The notes under the pieces: model-generated
The model's database searches: none
Seen by the model: only the letters and a program-made list of their open reading frames with translations
What the model was told of the DNA's origin: nothing
NCBI GenBank assembly: GCA_020073085.1
Contig: JAIQFV010000016.1
Coordinates: 1-64,000 of the forward strand
DNA from: Terriglobia bacterium
Lineage (GTDB): Bacteria > Acidobacteriota > Terriglobia > JAIQFV01
Length of the DNA stretch: 64,000 nucleotides
Reading direction: 5' to 3'
Shown: piece after piece, positions 8,569-19,457 of the stretch
Layout: each line of letters begins with the position of its first letter
How positions within the stretch are numbered: position 1 is the first letter of the stretch
Program-made: the position numbers and the translations under genes

Positions 8569-9978
8569 TCACCGCCCCGACGCCCCTCGCTGAGGGCTGG
8601 GCGGCCTGGGCACCGTAACCGGACTCAAATCACCTTCCTTGTCAACGGCCCGTACTCCAAAGATCAAATTGTCCTTTGACAGGCCCTTCAAGGTGAACTC
8701 CGTGACGTTGCCGACATACAGTTCATGTTGCCAATCCGGCGCCGTGGTATCCCTCCAAACCAGCGCATAACCGGCGACGTTCGATTCAGGATTGGGAGAC
8801 CAATGGATGAGGGTGTCGTAGGCTTGGCGCGCCGAGCCGAACCGGACATTCTCGGGCGCTGCGGGAGCCAAGGCCAGTGAGGCCAGCGAGGCGGCATTGA
8901 GCCGGGCGACCTGGGCGATATACCCCGGTGAGACAAACCCGGGCAAATCGCCATACTGGACGCCCCCTTCAGTTCGTGGGGTTTGATGTTGGTGTCTGAA
9001 ATCCTCGTGTAGTTCGGAAAACCGAACGGCCGCGAACCCGTTTTCATTGAACGCCGTATGGTCGCCCCCGCGTCCATATCGGTCCCGACGGAAGACCATC
9101 AGGACCTTGAAATCAGGCACGTATTTGACGGCGGTCTCTTCAATGTAGCGCGCCAGCTGTCGCGAGGGTGAATCATCTTCGCCCCCGATGGCCTCACGCA
9201 ACCGCTTGTCTGCCTCAGTTTCGTTGACCGGCACCCCTTCGGAAAACACCCTCACGATCTGATTATTAATCTCTTCGCCACCTCCCTGAATGTTGCCCAC
9301 GATGTCGTCGTTGAGCATCGCCGCGATGTTCCATTTCTTTTCTTTTGCCGCTCGGGCCCAGTGCGTGGACCCGATCAACCCCTGCTCCTCGCCCGCGACG
9401 CAGAGGAAGACCACCGTCGCATCGAACTGATACTTGCTCATGACTCGTGCCAGCTCCATCGAGACGGCGGTGCCGCTGGCATCATCATCGGCTCCGGGGG
9501 CGTCGCACTTGGTGTCCATCATTTGTGTGCACATGGAATCATAATGCCCGCTCACCACATAGATTCGGGCGGCGGAATCCGGCCGTGAACCCGGCAAGGT
9601 CGCAACCACGTTCACGATCTCGGTGGGTTTGGGGACGCGGGACCGGTAGCGGGGCTCAATGTCCTTGGGATCAGTGATGAAGGAGTCGAATTCGACCTTG
9701 AGCCGCCCACCACTGTCCTTGGAATACTTTTCCAATTCGTTTTTAATCCATCGACGGGCCGCTCCGATCCCGCGGTCCTCAGGGGCCGTTTCGGAGAGCG
9801 TGTGCCGGGTCCCAAAGCTCACCAGCTTGTCGAGGATCTGCTGGATGTTCTGCGGCGAAATTTCCTGGACGATCTTTTCAACTTCCGGGTTGCGGGCAGG
9901 GAGCGGTTGGCCGGAACAAGGGATGACCCAACTCATCGAGACAAGCAAAATCACAATGGCGCCGAAACGGATTCGCAT
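8569..9978 (-). CDS. Secreted M28-family metallopeptidase
   Basis: Zinc aminopeptidase-type exopeptidase, exported. The start at 9978 is chosen because AGGAG lies just upstream and MRIRFGAIVILLVSMSWVIPCSG is a good signal peptide; an upstream ATG at 10047 would put 23 unlikely residues in front. Metal-binding motifs appear in family order: GHYDSM (His), PGADDDASG (Asp), AGEEQGLIGS (catalytic and ligand Glu), NDDIVG (Asp), and a late His in SELHEDFRHQHQTP. After the peptidase, about residues 380-469 form a fibronectin type III-like domain (PENVRFGSARQAYDTLIHWSPN through VRAVDKEG), common in secreted peptidases of this group. It may feed on peptides outside the cytoplasm. The substrate is unknown. 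Confidence 0.9.
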   Translation of the reverse strand: MRIRFGAIVILLVSMSWVIPCSGQPLPARNPEVEKIVQEISPQNIQQILDKLVSFGTRHTLSETAPEDRGIGAARRWIKNELEKYSKDSGGRLKVEFDSFITDPKDIEPRYRSRVPKPTEIVNVVATLPGSRPDSAARIYVVSGHYDSMCTQMMDTKCDAPGADDDASGTAVSMELARVMSKYQFDATVVFLCVAGEEQGLIGSTHWARAAKEKKWNIAAMLNDDIVGNIQGGGEEINNQIVRVFSEGVPVNETEADKRLREAIGGEDDSPSRQLARYIEETAVKYVPDFKVLMVFRRDRYGRGGDHTAFNENGFAAVRFSELHEDFRHQHQTPRTEGGVQYGDLPGFVSPGYIAQVARLNAASLASLALAPAAPENVRFGSARQAYDTLIHWSPNPESNVAGYALVWRDTTAPDWQHELYVGNVTEFTLKGLSKDNLIFGVRAVDKEGDLSPVTVPRPPSPQRGASGR

Positions 9979-10350
9979 AAACACTCCTGGCGATTGGAAT
10001 AGATTCCCGTGATAAAATAATGGCATGGGTAAAGGACGATTCGTCAATCAAAAGCTGGGGAAGCGCGTCCACCGCGGCATTGGACAGCACTTCGGGAAGT
10101 CCCAAACCAAGGGCTTTCCGGATAAGATGTCTCAACGCCGGGACCAAGTAAATCTTCGCGGAAGCTGCTCCCCCGAAGCCGCAAGGCTTGGGAAGAAGAC
10201 TTTCCCGCAAGGGTCCTGAGGGGTGCTCGAAGCCACTTCCTCGGGGCCGCCGCTTGAAGATCACGCTCGATTCCCCGCGAAAATTTCGCCTCTCTCCGCC
10301 CCTGGCTGATTCAGGGAAACGCAGGAGATCGCTCCCTGGAGGATCTTCAC
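9979..10350. other. Intergenic region without a recognisable gene
   Basis: Open frames on both strands (for example 10025-10219 plus and the minus frame up to 10264) have no good ribosome binding site and no family signature. I see nothing firm here apart from the M28 gene's own upstream region. Confidence 0.5.
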
Positions 10351-12108
10351 TCAGGGCCTTGACGTCACTTTTCCGTAGACCAGTTTACCCCCCAGGAAGG
10401 TCTTCTCAACTTCCGTTCGCAAAATCAATTGAGGTTCAATTTTCATAATATCATGGCTTAGAACCACCAGGTCAGCGAGCTTCCCTTCCTCAATGGATCC
10501 CTTCAGTTTTTCCTCAAACGCCGCGTAGGCTGCGTCCAAGGTGAAGGATCGAAGCGCCTCTTCACGGGTCAACCGCTCCTGGGCAAACCAGCCGGCCGTC
10601 GGCCACCCGCTTTGGTCCTGGCGCGTGATCGCCGCATAAAATCCCCACAGCGGGTTGGGGTCTTCCACCGGGAAGTCGGATCCGGCCGCAATGCGAACCC
10701 CGGTCTTCAGAAGCGAGCGCCAGGCATAGGCTCCCTTGATCCGTTCCGCTCCCACGCGCTGCTCGGCCCATCGCATGTCACTGGTGCAATGGGTGGGCTG
10801 CATCGAGGGGATGACATGCAATAGCGCCAAGCGGGGGATATCGCTCATGGCCAGGATCTGGGCATGCTCATCGCGCAAGCGCAACTCTTTCACTTTCGGG
10901 TTTTCCTTTTCGAGGCTTTCCACGATATCAAGCCAGATGCGGTTGGCACGGTCGCCAATGGCATGCGTGTTGACCTGGAAGCCCCCATCCGTGGCCTTCT
11001 TGGCCCAGGCATAAATGGCCTCTTGGGGTGTAACCATCAGCCCGGTATTCTTGGGATCGTCACTGTACGGCTCCAGCATCGCGGCTCCCCTGGATCCGAG
11101 CGCGCCGTCCGCTATAATCTTGATGGATCGGACCGTCAGTCGATTTCCACCATATCCAATGAGAGGTCCCGTCTTCAGGTAGGCATCCAGTGTCATGGCT
11201 GCCGGCGAGTTGGCGGGACTACCCGTCGCCATGATCATGGCATAGATGCGGAAGTCGAATCGGCGCTCGTCAACCAGGTCCTTGTAAATTTCGATCGTCT
11301 CCCTGCCCACCCCCGCATCGTGGACCTCGGTCAACCCATCCGCGAGGCACTTCTGGATTGCGAGCAGGGCAGCCCTCTTGATCTGGTCGCGCGTAAGGGG
11401 CGGAATATGACGTCCGATGAGGGACATGGCATTGTCCACAAAGACTCCCGTGGGCTCGCCGGATTTCTCATCATGGACGATCCTGCCCCCGGGCGGGTCC
11501 GGAGTTTGGCGGGTAATCCCAGCTATTTCCATTGCCCGGGCATTGGCAAGCCCCGCATGGCCATCCACGCGGGTCAGCCAGACCGGATTTTCGGGTGAAA
11601 CGGCGCTCAGTTCCCGATGGTGGGGAAAATCTTTGACAGGCCATCGGGTCTGATCCCAACCGCGCCCCTGCACCCATTCGCCGCGGGGACTCTCGGCGAC
11701 CTTCTGTTTTACCATCCCGACGACCTCTTCGAAGCTGCGGGTTTCCACGAAGCTTAATCGCTGTAAACTTTCTCCGAGTCCAATGAAATGACCGTGCGCG
11801 TCAATAAAGCCCGGTACCACCGTTTTGCCGTCGAGATCTACCACCTCGGTCTTTGGACCCCTGAACCGTCCTGCCCCTTCGTTCGTCCCCACATATCGTA
11901 TTTTGTCCCCAAGAATCGCGATGGCCTGTCCGTGCGGGTTCCGTGGATTCATGGTGTAAATGTTCCCGTTCAGCAACACCGTGTCCGCGGGTTCACTCCC
12001 CGCACCTGGCGAGCCCTTCATTCCGGGTTGGGCACGTAAAACCTGATGCAGGATGAACGCTGCGAATAGAAGAATCACCAGAACCGGGAGAACTTTTCGT
12101 GCCTTCAT
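10351..12108 (-). CDS. Exported YtcJ-like amidohydrolase
   Basis: Member of the amidohydrolase superfamily, YtcJ/Amidohydro_3 branch, of unknown substrate. The start at 12108 gives MKARKVLPVLVILLFAAFILHQVLRAQ, a membrane anchor or signal peptide, with GAGG upstream; the longer frame from 12207 adds 33 unlikely residues. After the beta-sandwich start (ADTVLLNGNIYTM) comes the metal motif DAHGH in VVPGFIDAHGHFIG. Later signatures are NTHAIGDRAN, EHAQ and AAGSDFPVEDPNPLWGFYAAITR, and the C-terminus returns to the sandwich domain (GSIEEGKLADLVVLSHD). The length, 585 residues, is typical. Export with a neighbouring secreted peptidase suggests breakdown of external amides, but the two genes are separated by 372 bp and need not be one operon. 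Confidence 0.9.
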   Translation of the reverse strand: MKARKVLPVLVILLFAAFILHQVLRAQPGMKGSPGAGSEPADTVLLNGNIYTMNPRNPHGQAIAILGDKIRYVGTNEGAGRFRGPKTEVVDLDGKTVVPGFIDAHGHFIGLGESLQRLSFVETRSFEEVVGMVKQKVAESPRGEWVQGRGWDQTRWPVKDFPHHRELSAVSPENPVWLTRVDGHAGLANARAMEIAGITRQTPDPPGGRIVHDEKSGEPTGVFVDNAMSLIGRHIPPLTRDQIKRAALLAIQKCLADGLTEVHDAGVGRETIEIYKDLVDERRFDFRIYAMIMATGSPANSPAAMTLDAYLKTGPLIGYGGNRLTVRSIKIIADGALGSRGAAMLEPYSDDPKNTGLMVTPQEAIYAWAKKATDGGFQVNTHAIGDRANRIWLDIVESLEKENPKVKELRLRDEHAQILAMSDIPRLALLHVIPSMQPTHCTSDMRWAEQRVGAERIKGAYAWRSLLKTGVRIAAGSDFPVEDPNPLWGFYAAITRQDQSGWPTAGWFAQERLTREEALRSFTLDAAYAAFEEKLKGSIEEGKLADLVVLSHDIMKIEPQLILRTEVEKTFLGGKLVYGKVTSRP

Positions 12109-12773
12109 AGCCAGATCCTCTGGGTGTCGACTTTTTGAAGGTAGAACATTGAACAGCAAATTGCAGGGCCAGCCGGCGCTGAACTGAAACCCCCGAGGAT
12201 CGGACATCTCGGGGTCCGGGACCTATACTGAAACCACTTCCTGAGGCCAGCCCCGATTCTATCTCTCCCGAGACCCAGATTCTAGCAATTAGTTTCCATC
12301 CTTTTATCCAGAATGGAAGTGGCGCCTGCCGCAGGGCCACTGTCCTGCGCCCGTTTCCCTGAAGATGTCCGAGCTGAGTCCCTTCGGGTTAAGACAGAGG
12401 ATTGACCCGGATCAATCCAGACGTGGCCCCTCGCAGAAACTATTAAGGCCTAAATCTTGAGAAGCCGATAAGTTAATGGAACTCCTGTTGGGGGTTCCGG
12501 ACTTGAGTTTGATCGGTTCCTCTTCGGCCTGATGAAAATATCAAAGATGGCATGAGTGACACAAATTGGGGCGGAGACAACGCCCGGCATTGCTTCAAAG
12601 GGGTGGAAGAGGGCACTCTGAAACCATGCGGGTGTGTATCGTCCCGCCTGAACTCTGCGATCGGAAGTGCAATTGTCCTGGTTCGAATCCCATTGACCTT
12701 AAGCCGAGAGGGAGCCAGGAATGAATGCCTACCCGGGAGGTACTAGAAGACCATTGCATCGAAAGTCATCCTT
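12109..12773. other. Long gap before the hybrid kinase, with one hairpin
   Basis: About 660 bp with no convincing gene. A hairpin with an 8-bp stem (GGAACTCC at 12478-12485 and GGGGTTCC at 12491-12498, one wobble pair) is present but has no T-run. A small frame at 12552-12746 has no ribosome binding site or family signature. The region may hold the kinase promoter, but I could not place one. Confidence 0.5.
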
Positions 12774-15700
12774 ATGAGACGAAGCTTCGGGATCATCGCT
12801 TTGACCATGGCTGCCTTGCTGGCGGTTACCCTTCTCGCATTTCACCTTCACCAGCGAAGCAAAGATGAGGTGGTGTCAGGCTTTCAGGACCAGCAACTCC
12901 TCATGGCCCGGCATGTGGCAAATCAGATCGCCTCCTATCTGCGCGACCGCTCACAGCGGGTTCGACTCCTTGCCACCCTCGCCTCCGCGCAGCCGCTGGA
13001 GTTGGACCACCTGACCAAAGACATCGACAATTACTTTCAGTATGTGAAAAACAAGAGTGTCAAGGCCATCACGGTCTATGATGATGCCGGAAAGATTGTC
13101 TACTCAACCTCGAAAAGCTTCGTCGGCGAGAAGGATGCCCCGGCTGATCTTCTGGCCTGGGCCGGGAAACCCGAGAACCGGGGAAAGGTCTACTTATCCC
13201 CGATTGTGGTCCCCGCCGCTGCGGGTGAAAGACTTCCCACCTATGCCCTGCTTCTTTTTGAGCCCGTCCGATTTAACCCTGGACTCCCGAATGACCCCGG
13301 GGGCAGCCCAAGGCCCGCTGGTGGGATTTCGCTCATCGTGGATATGAATGAGCTTCTGAGCGGTCAATTGGCCCTTGTCAGCCCCAAGAAGAAGGCGCCG
13401 CAGGCCTGGGTTATTGATGAAAACGGGACTCTCTTGTTTCACTCCGAGCATCCTGAAATGGTCTTGAGGAGCATACGCCGCAGGGAGAGTGAGTGCGTTC
13501 AATGTCACATCTCCATGAACTATGTCGAGAAGATCCTCAGAGAGAAGCAAGGCATCGTCGACTATGCCGTCAGCAATTCCTCCAAGAAGCTGGCCGCTTT
13601 TGCCCCGATTGAGTTTGAAGAAGCCAAATGGGTCGTGGTTGTCAATGCACCCTATGATGACGTGACCGCATTCGTCAGAAGGAGTTTTCGCGACACGTTA
13701 ATGCTTCTGGCAGTGACCGTTCTTGCCCTGGTGACCGGCTCCTCCTTCGTTTACCGGGACTATCGCTCGAGGATCCGGGCCGAAGAGGACGCCCTGCAAT
13801 GGAGGGAAAAACGGGCCCTGGAGGAAAAGGCACGGGAATCGGAAGAACGTTATCGGCGCCTTGTCGAACTCTCTCCGGATGCCATTTTCATTCAGTGCGA
13901 TGGGAAAATTGTCTACACCAACCCGGCTGGGGTGAGGCTCGTGGGAGCAACCGATGCGGAACAACTCCTGGAAAAATCTGTTCTGGACATGATCCACCCC
14001 GATTTCCGGGGAGTCGTCCAGAAACGCATCGAGAGGTTAAAGGAGGGGGAGGATCTCCCGGCCCTGGAAGAAAAACATCTCCGGCTCGATGGGAGTTCAA
14101 TCGAGGTGGAGGTGGTCGCGACGCCATTCACCTACCACGATAAACCTGCTGCCCAGGTCATCGTGCGGGACATCACCGAGCGCAAACGAGCCGACTTGTT
14201 GTTGAGGAAGAGTGAAGAACATTTTCGATCCCTGATCGAGAATGCCTCCGATCTGATTTTTGTCCTGAACGCAGACCGGACGATCCGTTACGTCAGTCCC
14301 TCGATCGAACGCGTGCTGGGATACAAGCCCGAGGTCTATACCGGCCGGGATGTCCTTCAATTTGTGGACCCGAGCGACATCACGCGCATAGTGAGTTTCC
14401 TTTCTCGGTCGATCAAACAGCCGGGTGAAGTCTATGTGGTTGAACATCGGATCCGACACCGGGACGGAACCTGGCGTTACTTCGAATCCTCGGGAAGGAC
14501 TCACCAGGATCCTGAACGGGGGTTGACTGCGGTGGTCAATTCCCATGACATTACGGACCGGAAGCTGGCCCAGGAGGCGGTACGACAGAGTGAGGAGAGG
14601 TACCGGGGACTCTTTGAGACCATGCTCGAGGGATTCGCCTTGCACGAGATCATCTGTGACGAGAGCGGGAAACCCTTCGATTATCGATTTCTTGAAGTGA
14701 ATTCGGCTTTTGAATCAATGACCGGCCTCAAATCAGCGCATCTCGTCGGGAAGACCGTACGACAAGTCCTTCCGGAGATTGAAGACTTCTGGGTCGATAC
14801 CTACGGAAAGGTCGCGCTGACAGGTGAACCCGTTCAGTTTGAGAATTATTCTGTGCCCTTGAAGAAACACTTCGAAGTCGCGGCCTATAGTCCGAACCGG
14901 GGACAGTTTGCCTCCATCCTCATGGACATCACCGAGCGCAAACGGGCCGAAGAAGCGATCTTGAAACGGAGCCGGCAACTGCAGATTCTTTCGCGGGCCA
15001 CCCAGGAGGTGAATGCGGTGTTGGAGGTCCCTGTCATTATGCGCAGCCTGGTTGCGTCCGCCATGGAGTTGGTCGGTGCAACGGCTGGAGCGGCGGGGCT
15101 CATGGACGGGGGAAGACTGGCCTTCACCGAATACAACAACAGGGGAAACCTTCTTCCAATTGAATTCCACTTTGAGCCCGGCAGCGGCGTCCCCGGCTGG
15201 GTCCTGGAAACGAGAAAGCCCTATATCGCCAACGATGCGGCACACGATCCCAAAGTCCTCCCCGAAGTCCAAAAGGCCCTGGGGTTTTACAATCTCGTCA
15301 ATGTTCCCATCTTCAATCGGCGAGGGGAACTCCTGGGGGTATTTGAGATTCACAACTCCCAGGGGCGCGTCGGGTTTGATGAAAATGATGTGGAGCTGCT
15401 CCAGGGGCTGGCCGCAAGTGCTGCGGGAGCACTCGAAAATGCGCAAACCTTGATTGAGCGCACACTGGCAGAGATGGAAACCGCGCGGCAGAAGACCCTC
15501 TTCCAACAGCTATTTGAAAACGCGCCGGCAGCCATCGCCTTGTTGGATGACCACGACCAGATCCTCCAGGTGAACAAAGGGTTCGAAACCATGTTCCAGT
15601 TTTCTGCCCATGAAGTCCTCGGAAAGCACATCAACGAGACGGTGGTTTCTGAGGAATTCTCCGAGGAAGCTTCTCTATTATCTTCGAGAGTCCTTCACGG

Positions 15701-16991
15701 AGAGGCGGTTGAAATGCAATCGACGAGGCGCCGAAAGGACAGCTCTCTCATCCCCGTCCAAATCTACGGGGTCCCCATCGTGATCAACCAGAGGCAGACG
15801 GGTATCTACGGCATGTATGTCGACCTGAGTGAATCGAAGCGCATGGAGGAGCAGTTTCGGCAGGCGCAGAAAATGGAGGCCGTCGGCCGACTGGCCGGGG
15901 GCGTGGCCCACGATTTCAATAACCTGCTCACGGCGATCATGGGATACTCCGAGTTGCTGCTGATCCGTCTCGACGGATCGGATCCCATGCGGAAAAATGT
16001 GGAGGAGATCAGGAAAGCCGGGGAACGAGCGGCATCATTGACCCGCCAACTGCTCACCTTCAGCCGAAAGCAGGTCCTTCAACCTCAGGTCATCGACCTG
16101 AACATTGTCGTTTCCGGAATGGAAAAACTGGTCCGCCGCCTCATCGGAGAAGACATCGATTTGCGGCTGGGACTTCAGTCGCCCCTGGGTAGTGTCAAAG
16201 CGGATCCCGGGCAACTCGAGCAGGTCATCTTGAATCTTGTGGTCAATTCGCGCGATGCCATGCCTCGCGGAGGTAAGCTGACGATCGAAACAAAAAGTGT
16301 CGCCCTGGGCGACGACTACATCTGGAAGTACCCCGGGGCCAAGGCGGGGAGTTACGTGATGCTGGCGGTAAGCGATACCGGATCCGGGATGAGCGCCGAG
16401 GTGCAATCCCATCTCTTCGAGCCGTTTTTCACTACAAAGGAAAAAGGGAAGGGAACCGGACTGGGGCTTTCGACCGTTTATGGCATCGTCAAACAGAGTA
16501 ACGGCAATATCAGCGTTTACAGCGAAGGGGGGCGGGGGACGACCTTCAAAGTCTACCTACCCCTTGTGGATGCTCTCGCGGCCGAGGCCAAACCTCCTGT
16601 TGAACCCGAAGAGGGGGGGGCGGGGTCGGAAACCATCCTCCTGGTGGAGGATGAGCAAGCGATCCGGGGATTGATGCGGACCATGCTCAAGATGAAAGGC
16701 TATACTGTTCTCGAAGCATCGGATGGGGTAGAAGCGCTCAGTTTATTCAGAGGGAATGAGGACCGCATCGATCTGGTGATCACCGACGTGGTGATGCCGA
16801 GAATGAGCGGCCGGGAGCTGGCTTCGCGGATCGCCACCGACCGGCCCAGAACCAAGGTGCTCTTCATGTCAGGGTACAGTGAAGAGGCCGTGCTGTACCA
16901 AGGGATCTTTCAGTCGGGGACTGCGTTCCTCCAGAAGCCGTTCTCGCCTGATTCGCTGACCCGGAAAGTCCGCGAAGTCCTCGACCACTGA
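12774..16991 (+). CDS. Hybrid histidine kinase with CxxCH sensor and multiple PAS/GAF domains
   Basis: Membrane-bound signalling kinase of 1405 residues. Order: membrane segment (about 7-25), Cache-like extracytoplasmic sensor (about 30-300), second membrane segment (about 305-325), three PAS domains (about 355-475, 478-600, 605-725, each ending in a DITxRK-type motif), a GAF domain (about 745-890), a fourth PAS (about 905-1025), HisKA with phospho-accepting His1046 in GGVAHDFNN, HATPase ([23 protein letters not shown]) and a C-terminal receiver with Asp1338 in VITDVVMP. The sensor contains Cys241-Val-Gln-Cys244-His245, a c-type haem attachment motif on the exported side. Haem-based redox or gas sensing is therefore possible. 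No partner regulator is adjacent. The start has no strong ribosome binding site but the N-terminus fits. Confidence 0.93.
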   Translation: MRRSFGIIALTMAALLAVTLLAFHLHQRSKDEVVSGFQDQQLLMARHVANQIASYLRDRSQRVRLLATLASAQPLELDHLTKDIDNYFQYVKNKSVKAITVYDDAGKIVYSTSKSFVGEKDAPADLLAWAGKPENRGKVYLSPIVVPAAAGERLPTYALLLFEPVRFNPGLPNDPGGSPRPAGGISLIVDMNELLSGQLALVSPKKKAPQAWVIDENGTLLFHSEHPEMVLRSIRRRESECVQCHISMNYVEKILREKQGIVDYAVSNSSKKLAAFAPIEFEEAKWVVVVNAPYDDVTAFVRRSFRDTLMLLAVTVLALVTGSSFVYRDYRSRIRAEEDALQWREKRALEEKARESEERYRRLVELSPDAIFIQCDGKIVYTNPAGVRLVGATDAEQLLEKSVLDMIHPDFRGVVQKRIERLKEGEDLPALEEKHLRLDGSSIEVEVVATPFTYHDKPAAQVIVRDITERKRADLLLRKSEEHFRSLIENASDLIFVLNADRTIRYVSPSIERVLGYKPEVYTGRDVLQFVDPSDITRIVSFLSRSIKQPGEVYVVEHRIRHRDGTWRYFESSGRTHQDPERGLTAVVNSHDITDRKLAQEAVRQSEERYRGLFETMLEGFALHEIICDESGKPFDYRFLEVNSAFESMTGLKSAHLVGKTVRQVLPEIEDFWVDTYGKVALTGEPVQFENYSVPLKKHFEVAAYSPNRGQFASILMDITERKRAEEAILKRSRQLQILSRATQEVNAVLEVPVIMRSLVASAMELVGATAGAAGLMDGGRLAFTEYNNRGNLLPIEFHFEPGSGVPGWVLETRKPYIANDAAHDPKVLPEVQKALGFYNLVNVPIFNRRGELLGVFEIHNSQGRVGFDENDVELLQGLAASAAGALENAQTLIERTLAEMETARQKTLFQQLFENAPAAIALLDDHDQILQVNKGFETMFQFSAHEVLGKHINETVVSEEFSEEASLLSSRVLHGEAVEMQSTRRRKDSSLIPVQIYGVPIVINQRQTGIYGMYVDLSESKRMEEQFRQAQKMEAVGRLAGGVAHDFNNLLTAIMGYSELLLIRLDGSDPMRKNVEEIRKAGERAASLTRQLLTFSRKQVLQPQVIDLNIVVSGMEKLVRRLIGEDIDLRLGLQSPLGSVKADPGQLEQVILNLVVNSRDAMPRGGKLTIETKSVALGDDYIWKYPGAKAGSYVMLAVSDTGSGMSAEVQSHLFEPFFTTKEKGKGTGLGLSTVYGIVKQSNGNISVYSEGGRGTTFKVYLPLVDALAAEAKPPVEPEEGGAGSETILLVEDEQAIRGLMRTMLKMKGYTVLEASDGVEALSLFRGNEDRIDLVITDVVMPRMSGRELASRIATDRPRTKVLFMSGYSEEAVLYQGIFQSGTAFLQKPFSPDSLTRKVREVLDH

Positions 16992-17281
16992 TCCGCAGAC
17001 GCCGGGATGCGTGGTCCAGGATTGCAATTCTCACCCGGCGTCAAACACCATCCCTCAACCGGGGCGGGCAGCCGGCCTGCTTCCTGGGCAGTCGAATCCC
17101 GGATCAGCGGGAATCATCCGGCCCTGCAAAATTCACAATTCATCTTGAATCCCCTCTGCTGGACCCGCTCAAATCGCGCTCCTGAAAGTCCATTGCTTCA
17201 GACTCACCCAGGATATAGAATCCCTCTGCTGGAATCCTTTCATGTCGTCTCAATCCGGTCTCCCCAAGGGAGGGAAAATTC
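16992..17281. other. Intergenic region with a short direct repeat
   Basis: About 290 bp without a gene. A near-identical 15-16 bp sequence (AATCCCcTCTGCTGGA) occurs at about 17148-17164 and again at 17219-17233, upstream of the flavin reductase start. The reading frame at 17007-17318 overlaps the next gene's start and has no family signature. Confidence 0.5.
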
Positions 17282-17758
17282 ATGGATTCAGAAGCGAAGA
17301 AGAAAGTCCTGCGGATGATTAACTATGGAATGTACATCCTCTCGTCCCGCGCAGATACACATCTCGCCGCTGCCACCGTCAACTGGTTATCCCAGGCTTC
17401 CTTTACCCCGCCTTTGGTCATGGTAGGGCTCAAAGTGGACAGCGACACTTTTGCCACCGTGAAAAGGTCGAGGCACTTTGTGGTGAACATTTTGGGAAAG
17501 AACCAAAAGGAATTGGCACAGGACTTTTTCAAAGCGAGTTCCGTTGAGGGAACCAAAATCAACGGCCATGAATATGAAAATGGGAAAACGGGCGGGGCCC
17601 TGCTGAAGGAAACTCCCGCGTCCTTCGAATGCAAGGTCACGGACATCGTCGAACGCGGCGATCATGCGGTCGTCCTGGGTGAAGTCCTTGAAGTGAATAT
17701 CAACCGCGAGGATACACCTTTATTCATGCGCGAGACCGGTTGGTTCTACGGCGGATAG
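17282..17758 (+). CDS. Flavin reductase-like FMN-binding protein
   Basis: Small flavoprotein of the Flavin_Reduct family, 158 residues, cytoplasmic. The family pattern is visible: NYGMYILSSR near the start, then AATVNWLSQASFTPPLVMVGLK (FMN phosphate-binding region), SRHFVVNILGKNQKELA, and the end AVVLGEVLEVNI. It probably uses NAD(P)H to reduce FMN, or carries FMN as in the flavin domain of high-molecular-weight rubredoxins; no rubredoxin domain is present. A strong ribosome binding site, GGGAGGG, lies just upstream of the ATG. It opens a run of co-oriented genes, but the next gene is 66 bp away with no obvious link. Confidence 0.88.
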   Translation: MDSEAKKKVLRMINYGMYILSSRADTHLAAATVNWLSQASFTPPLVMVGLKVDSDTFATVKRSRHFVVNILGKNQKELAQDFFKASSVEGTKINGHEYENGKTGGALLKETPASFECKVTDIVERGDHAVVLGEVLEVNINREDTPLFMRETGWFYGG

Positions 17759-17824
17759 GCCACATTAAGCCCACACGAACCGCGGCGAGAGTGGCTTCCA
17801 CATCGAAATCCGGGTTGATTTCCT

Positions 17825-18313
17825 ATGAGCAGCCAAGCAGACCGATTTCACCTCGCCACGGAGCTTTGGCAACAGGCGTACGAGTTCCAGAAAAATGGTG
17901 ACTTCGAGGAAGCGATCCGGCTCTATAAGGAATCGATCGAGGTGCTTCCAACCGCGGAGGCGCACACCTTCCTGGGGTGGACCTACAGCCTCCTGGGGAG
18001 ACTTGATGAGGCTATTGAAGAGTGCCACAAGGCCATTCAAGTGGATGCAGAATTCGGGAACCCTTACAATGATATTGGAGCCTATTTGCTTCAGTTGGGC
18101 AAACCGGATGAGGCGATCCCCTGGTTGGAACAGGCGACCGAGGCGCGAAGATATGAAAGCTATTGCTTTCCCCATATGAACCTGGGGCGCATTTACGAAA
18201 TGAAGGGCCAATGGAAGAGGGCCCTTTCAGAATTTCAGAAGGCGGTTGAATGCCGGCCTGACTATGAGGAGGCAATTCACGCTCTCCGCCGCCTGCAAGC
18301 GCGGATGAACTGA
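17825..18313 (+). CDS. Tetratricopeptide repeat protein
   Basis: A 162-residue cytoplasmic protein made of about four TPR units: residues about 10-43 (ELWQQAYEFQKNGDFEEAIRLYKES), 44-77 (AEAHTFLGWTYSLLGRLDEAIEECHKAI), 78-111 (FGNPYNDIGAYLLQLGKPDEAIPWLEQA) and 116-150 (PHMNLGRIYEMKGQWKRALSEFQKAVE). TPRs bind other proteins; no catalytic domain is attached, so the role is unknown. Two more TPR genes lie at 62380-63631. Confidence 0.88.
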   Translation: MSSQADRFHLATELWQQAYEFQKNGDFEEAIRLYKESIEVLPTAEAHTFLGWTYSLLGRLDEAIEECHKAIQVDAEFGNPYNDIGAYLLQLGKPDEAIPWLEQATEARRYESYCFPHMNLGRIYEMKGQWKRALSEFQKAVECRPDYEEAIHALRRLQARMN

Positions 18314-18373
18314 ATCCTTGTCCCCCTGATGCTGACGGCGACACGCGGTTGAACCGGTTACCACCATCGAACC

Positions 18374-19309
18374 GTGGCTCATCGAAAACCAAACGTCAAA
18401 ATTGGAATTGCCGGATGGAGCTACCCTGACTGGGAACACGTCGTCTATCCTTCGGGTGGTGGTCGGGGCAAGCTGCGTTTCGTGGCGCAGTTTTTCCCGG
18501 CCATTGAAATTAATTCGACTTTCTACCGAATCCCTTCAACACGGGTCGTCGAAGGATGGTGTGCCGAGGTGAGTTCCGTGGAGGAATTCACCTTCACTGT
18601 GAAGCTTCTCCAGGACTTTACGCACGGGAAGAGCAGGACGGACGTCAAAGGACCCGACTTTGCCCGCAACGTCTCTTCCTTCAAACAAGCCCTCCAACCG
18701 ATTCAGCGGAGTGGCCGGCTGGGTTCAGTGCTGATTCAATTCCCGTATTCTTTTCATCTCGATTCCAAGAACCTCGATTATCTCAAACAGTTATTCACGG
18801 CGTTTGAAGGGGATCCCCTGGTGGTGGAGGTGCGTCATCGGTCTTTTCTCAATGAGGAGTTCTTCGATTTTCTTCGCCGCTGCCAGGTCGGCTTTGTGAA
18901 CCTTGATCAGCCCCCGGTCTCGTATTCCATCGGCCCCACCGCTGAGATCACCGGCCCGGTGGCTTATGTCCGTTTCCATGGCAGGAATTCGGCCGCCTGG
19001 TTTGATGAGAAGGCTACTCGGAACGAGCGCTATGATTATTGTTACTCCGGTCAAGAGCTGCACGAATGGGTGGACCGAGTGGAACAACTTTCGAATGGCG
19101 CCCAGGTGGTCTACGTAATGTTCAATAACCATTTCCGCGGACAGGAAGTCGTCAATGCGCTGGAGTTTCTCCATTTATGGTCCAGGAAGCCGGTCCCCGT
19201 CCCCGCCCCGCTGAAGCGGGTCTATCCCCGATTGAAGGAGATTGCCTCAGAATCCTCACTGCAGTCGCCGGATGCGGGGAACACGCTGCCCCTGTTCCCA
19301 GAAGAGTGA
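18374..19309 (+). CDS. DUF72 (YecE-like) protein
   Basis: A 311-residue DUF72 family protein with a TIM-barrel-like fold and no established function. Signatures are GIAGWSYPDW near the N-terminus, FFPAIEINSTFYRIPS, FTVKLLQDFTH, LGSVLIQFPYSFH, VEVRHRSFLN and YVMFNNHFRGQEVVNA. The start is a GTG at 18374, which begins exactly at the family's usual N-terminus; no ATG lies nearby in frame. In other genomes DUF72 genes sit near diverse metabolic genes, so context does not help here. Confidence 0.88.
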   Translation: MAHRKPNVKIGIAGWSYPDWEHVVYPSGGGRGKLRFVAQFFPAIEINSTFYRIPSTRVVEGWCAEVSSVEEFTFTVKLLQDFTHGKSRTDVKGPDFARNVSSFKQALQPIQRSGRLGSVLIQFPYSFHLDSKNLDYLKQLFTAFEGDPLVVEVRHRSFLNEEFFDFLRRCQVGFVNLDQPPVSYSIGPTAEITGPVAYVRFHGRNSAAWFDEKATRNERYDYCYSGQELHEWVDRVEQLSNGAQVVYVMFNNHFRGQEVVNALEFLHLWSRKPVPVPAPLKRVYPRLKEIASESSLQSPDAGNTLPLFPEE

Positions 19310-19457
19310 TTGTGTTTCTCCCGGGCCGGGGAGCCTCCCCGTCCGAGCTCGAAAATCTTTGCCGTCCCCGCCGTGTCCTGTATAATCGCCGAGGCGCAAC
19401 GAAGTCCAGCGCAAACCACGTTCAATGAGGTGGAGTATCCCTCCACTCGGCGTCTCC

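Noticed and set aside
10025-10264. Small frames between the peptidase and amidohydrolase genes
   Set aside because: No ribosome binding site, no recognisable product; not enough to call a pseudogene.
12478-12498. Hairpin as a riboswitch or terminator before the kinase
   Set aside because: No T-run and no known riboswitch core.
12680-12691. GGTTCGAATCCC resembles a tRNA T-loop
   Set aside because: No matching T-stem, anticodon arm or acceptor stem around it.
17007-17318. Frame of 103 residues before the flavin reductase
   Set aside because: Overlaps the real start and shows no domain.
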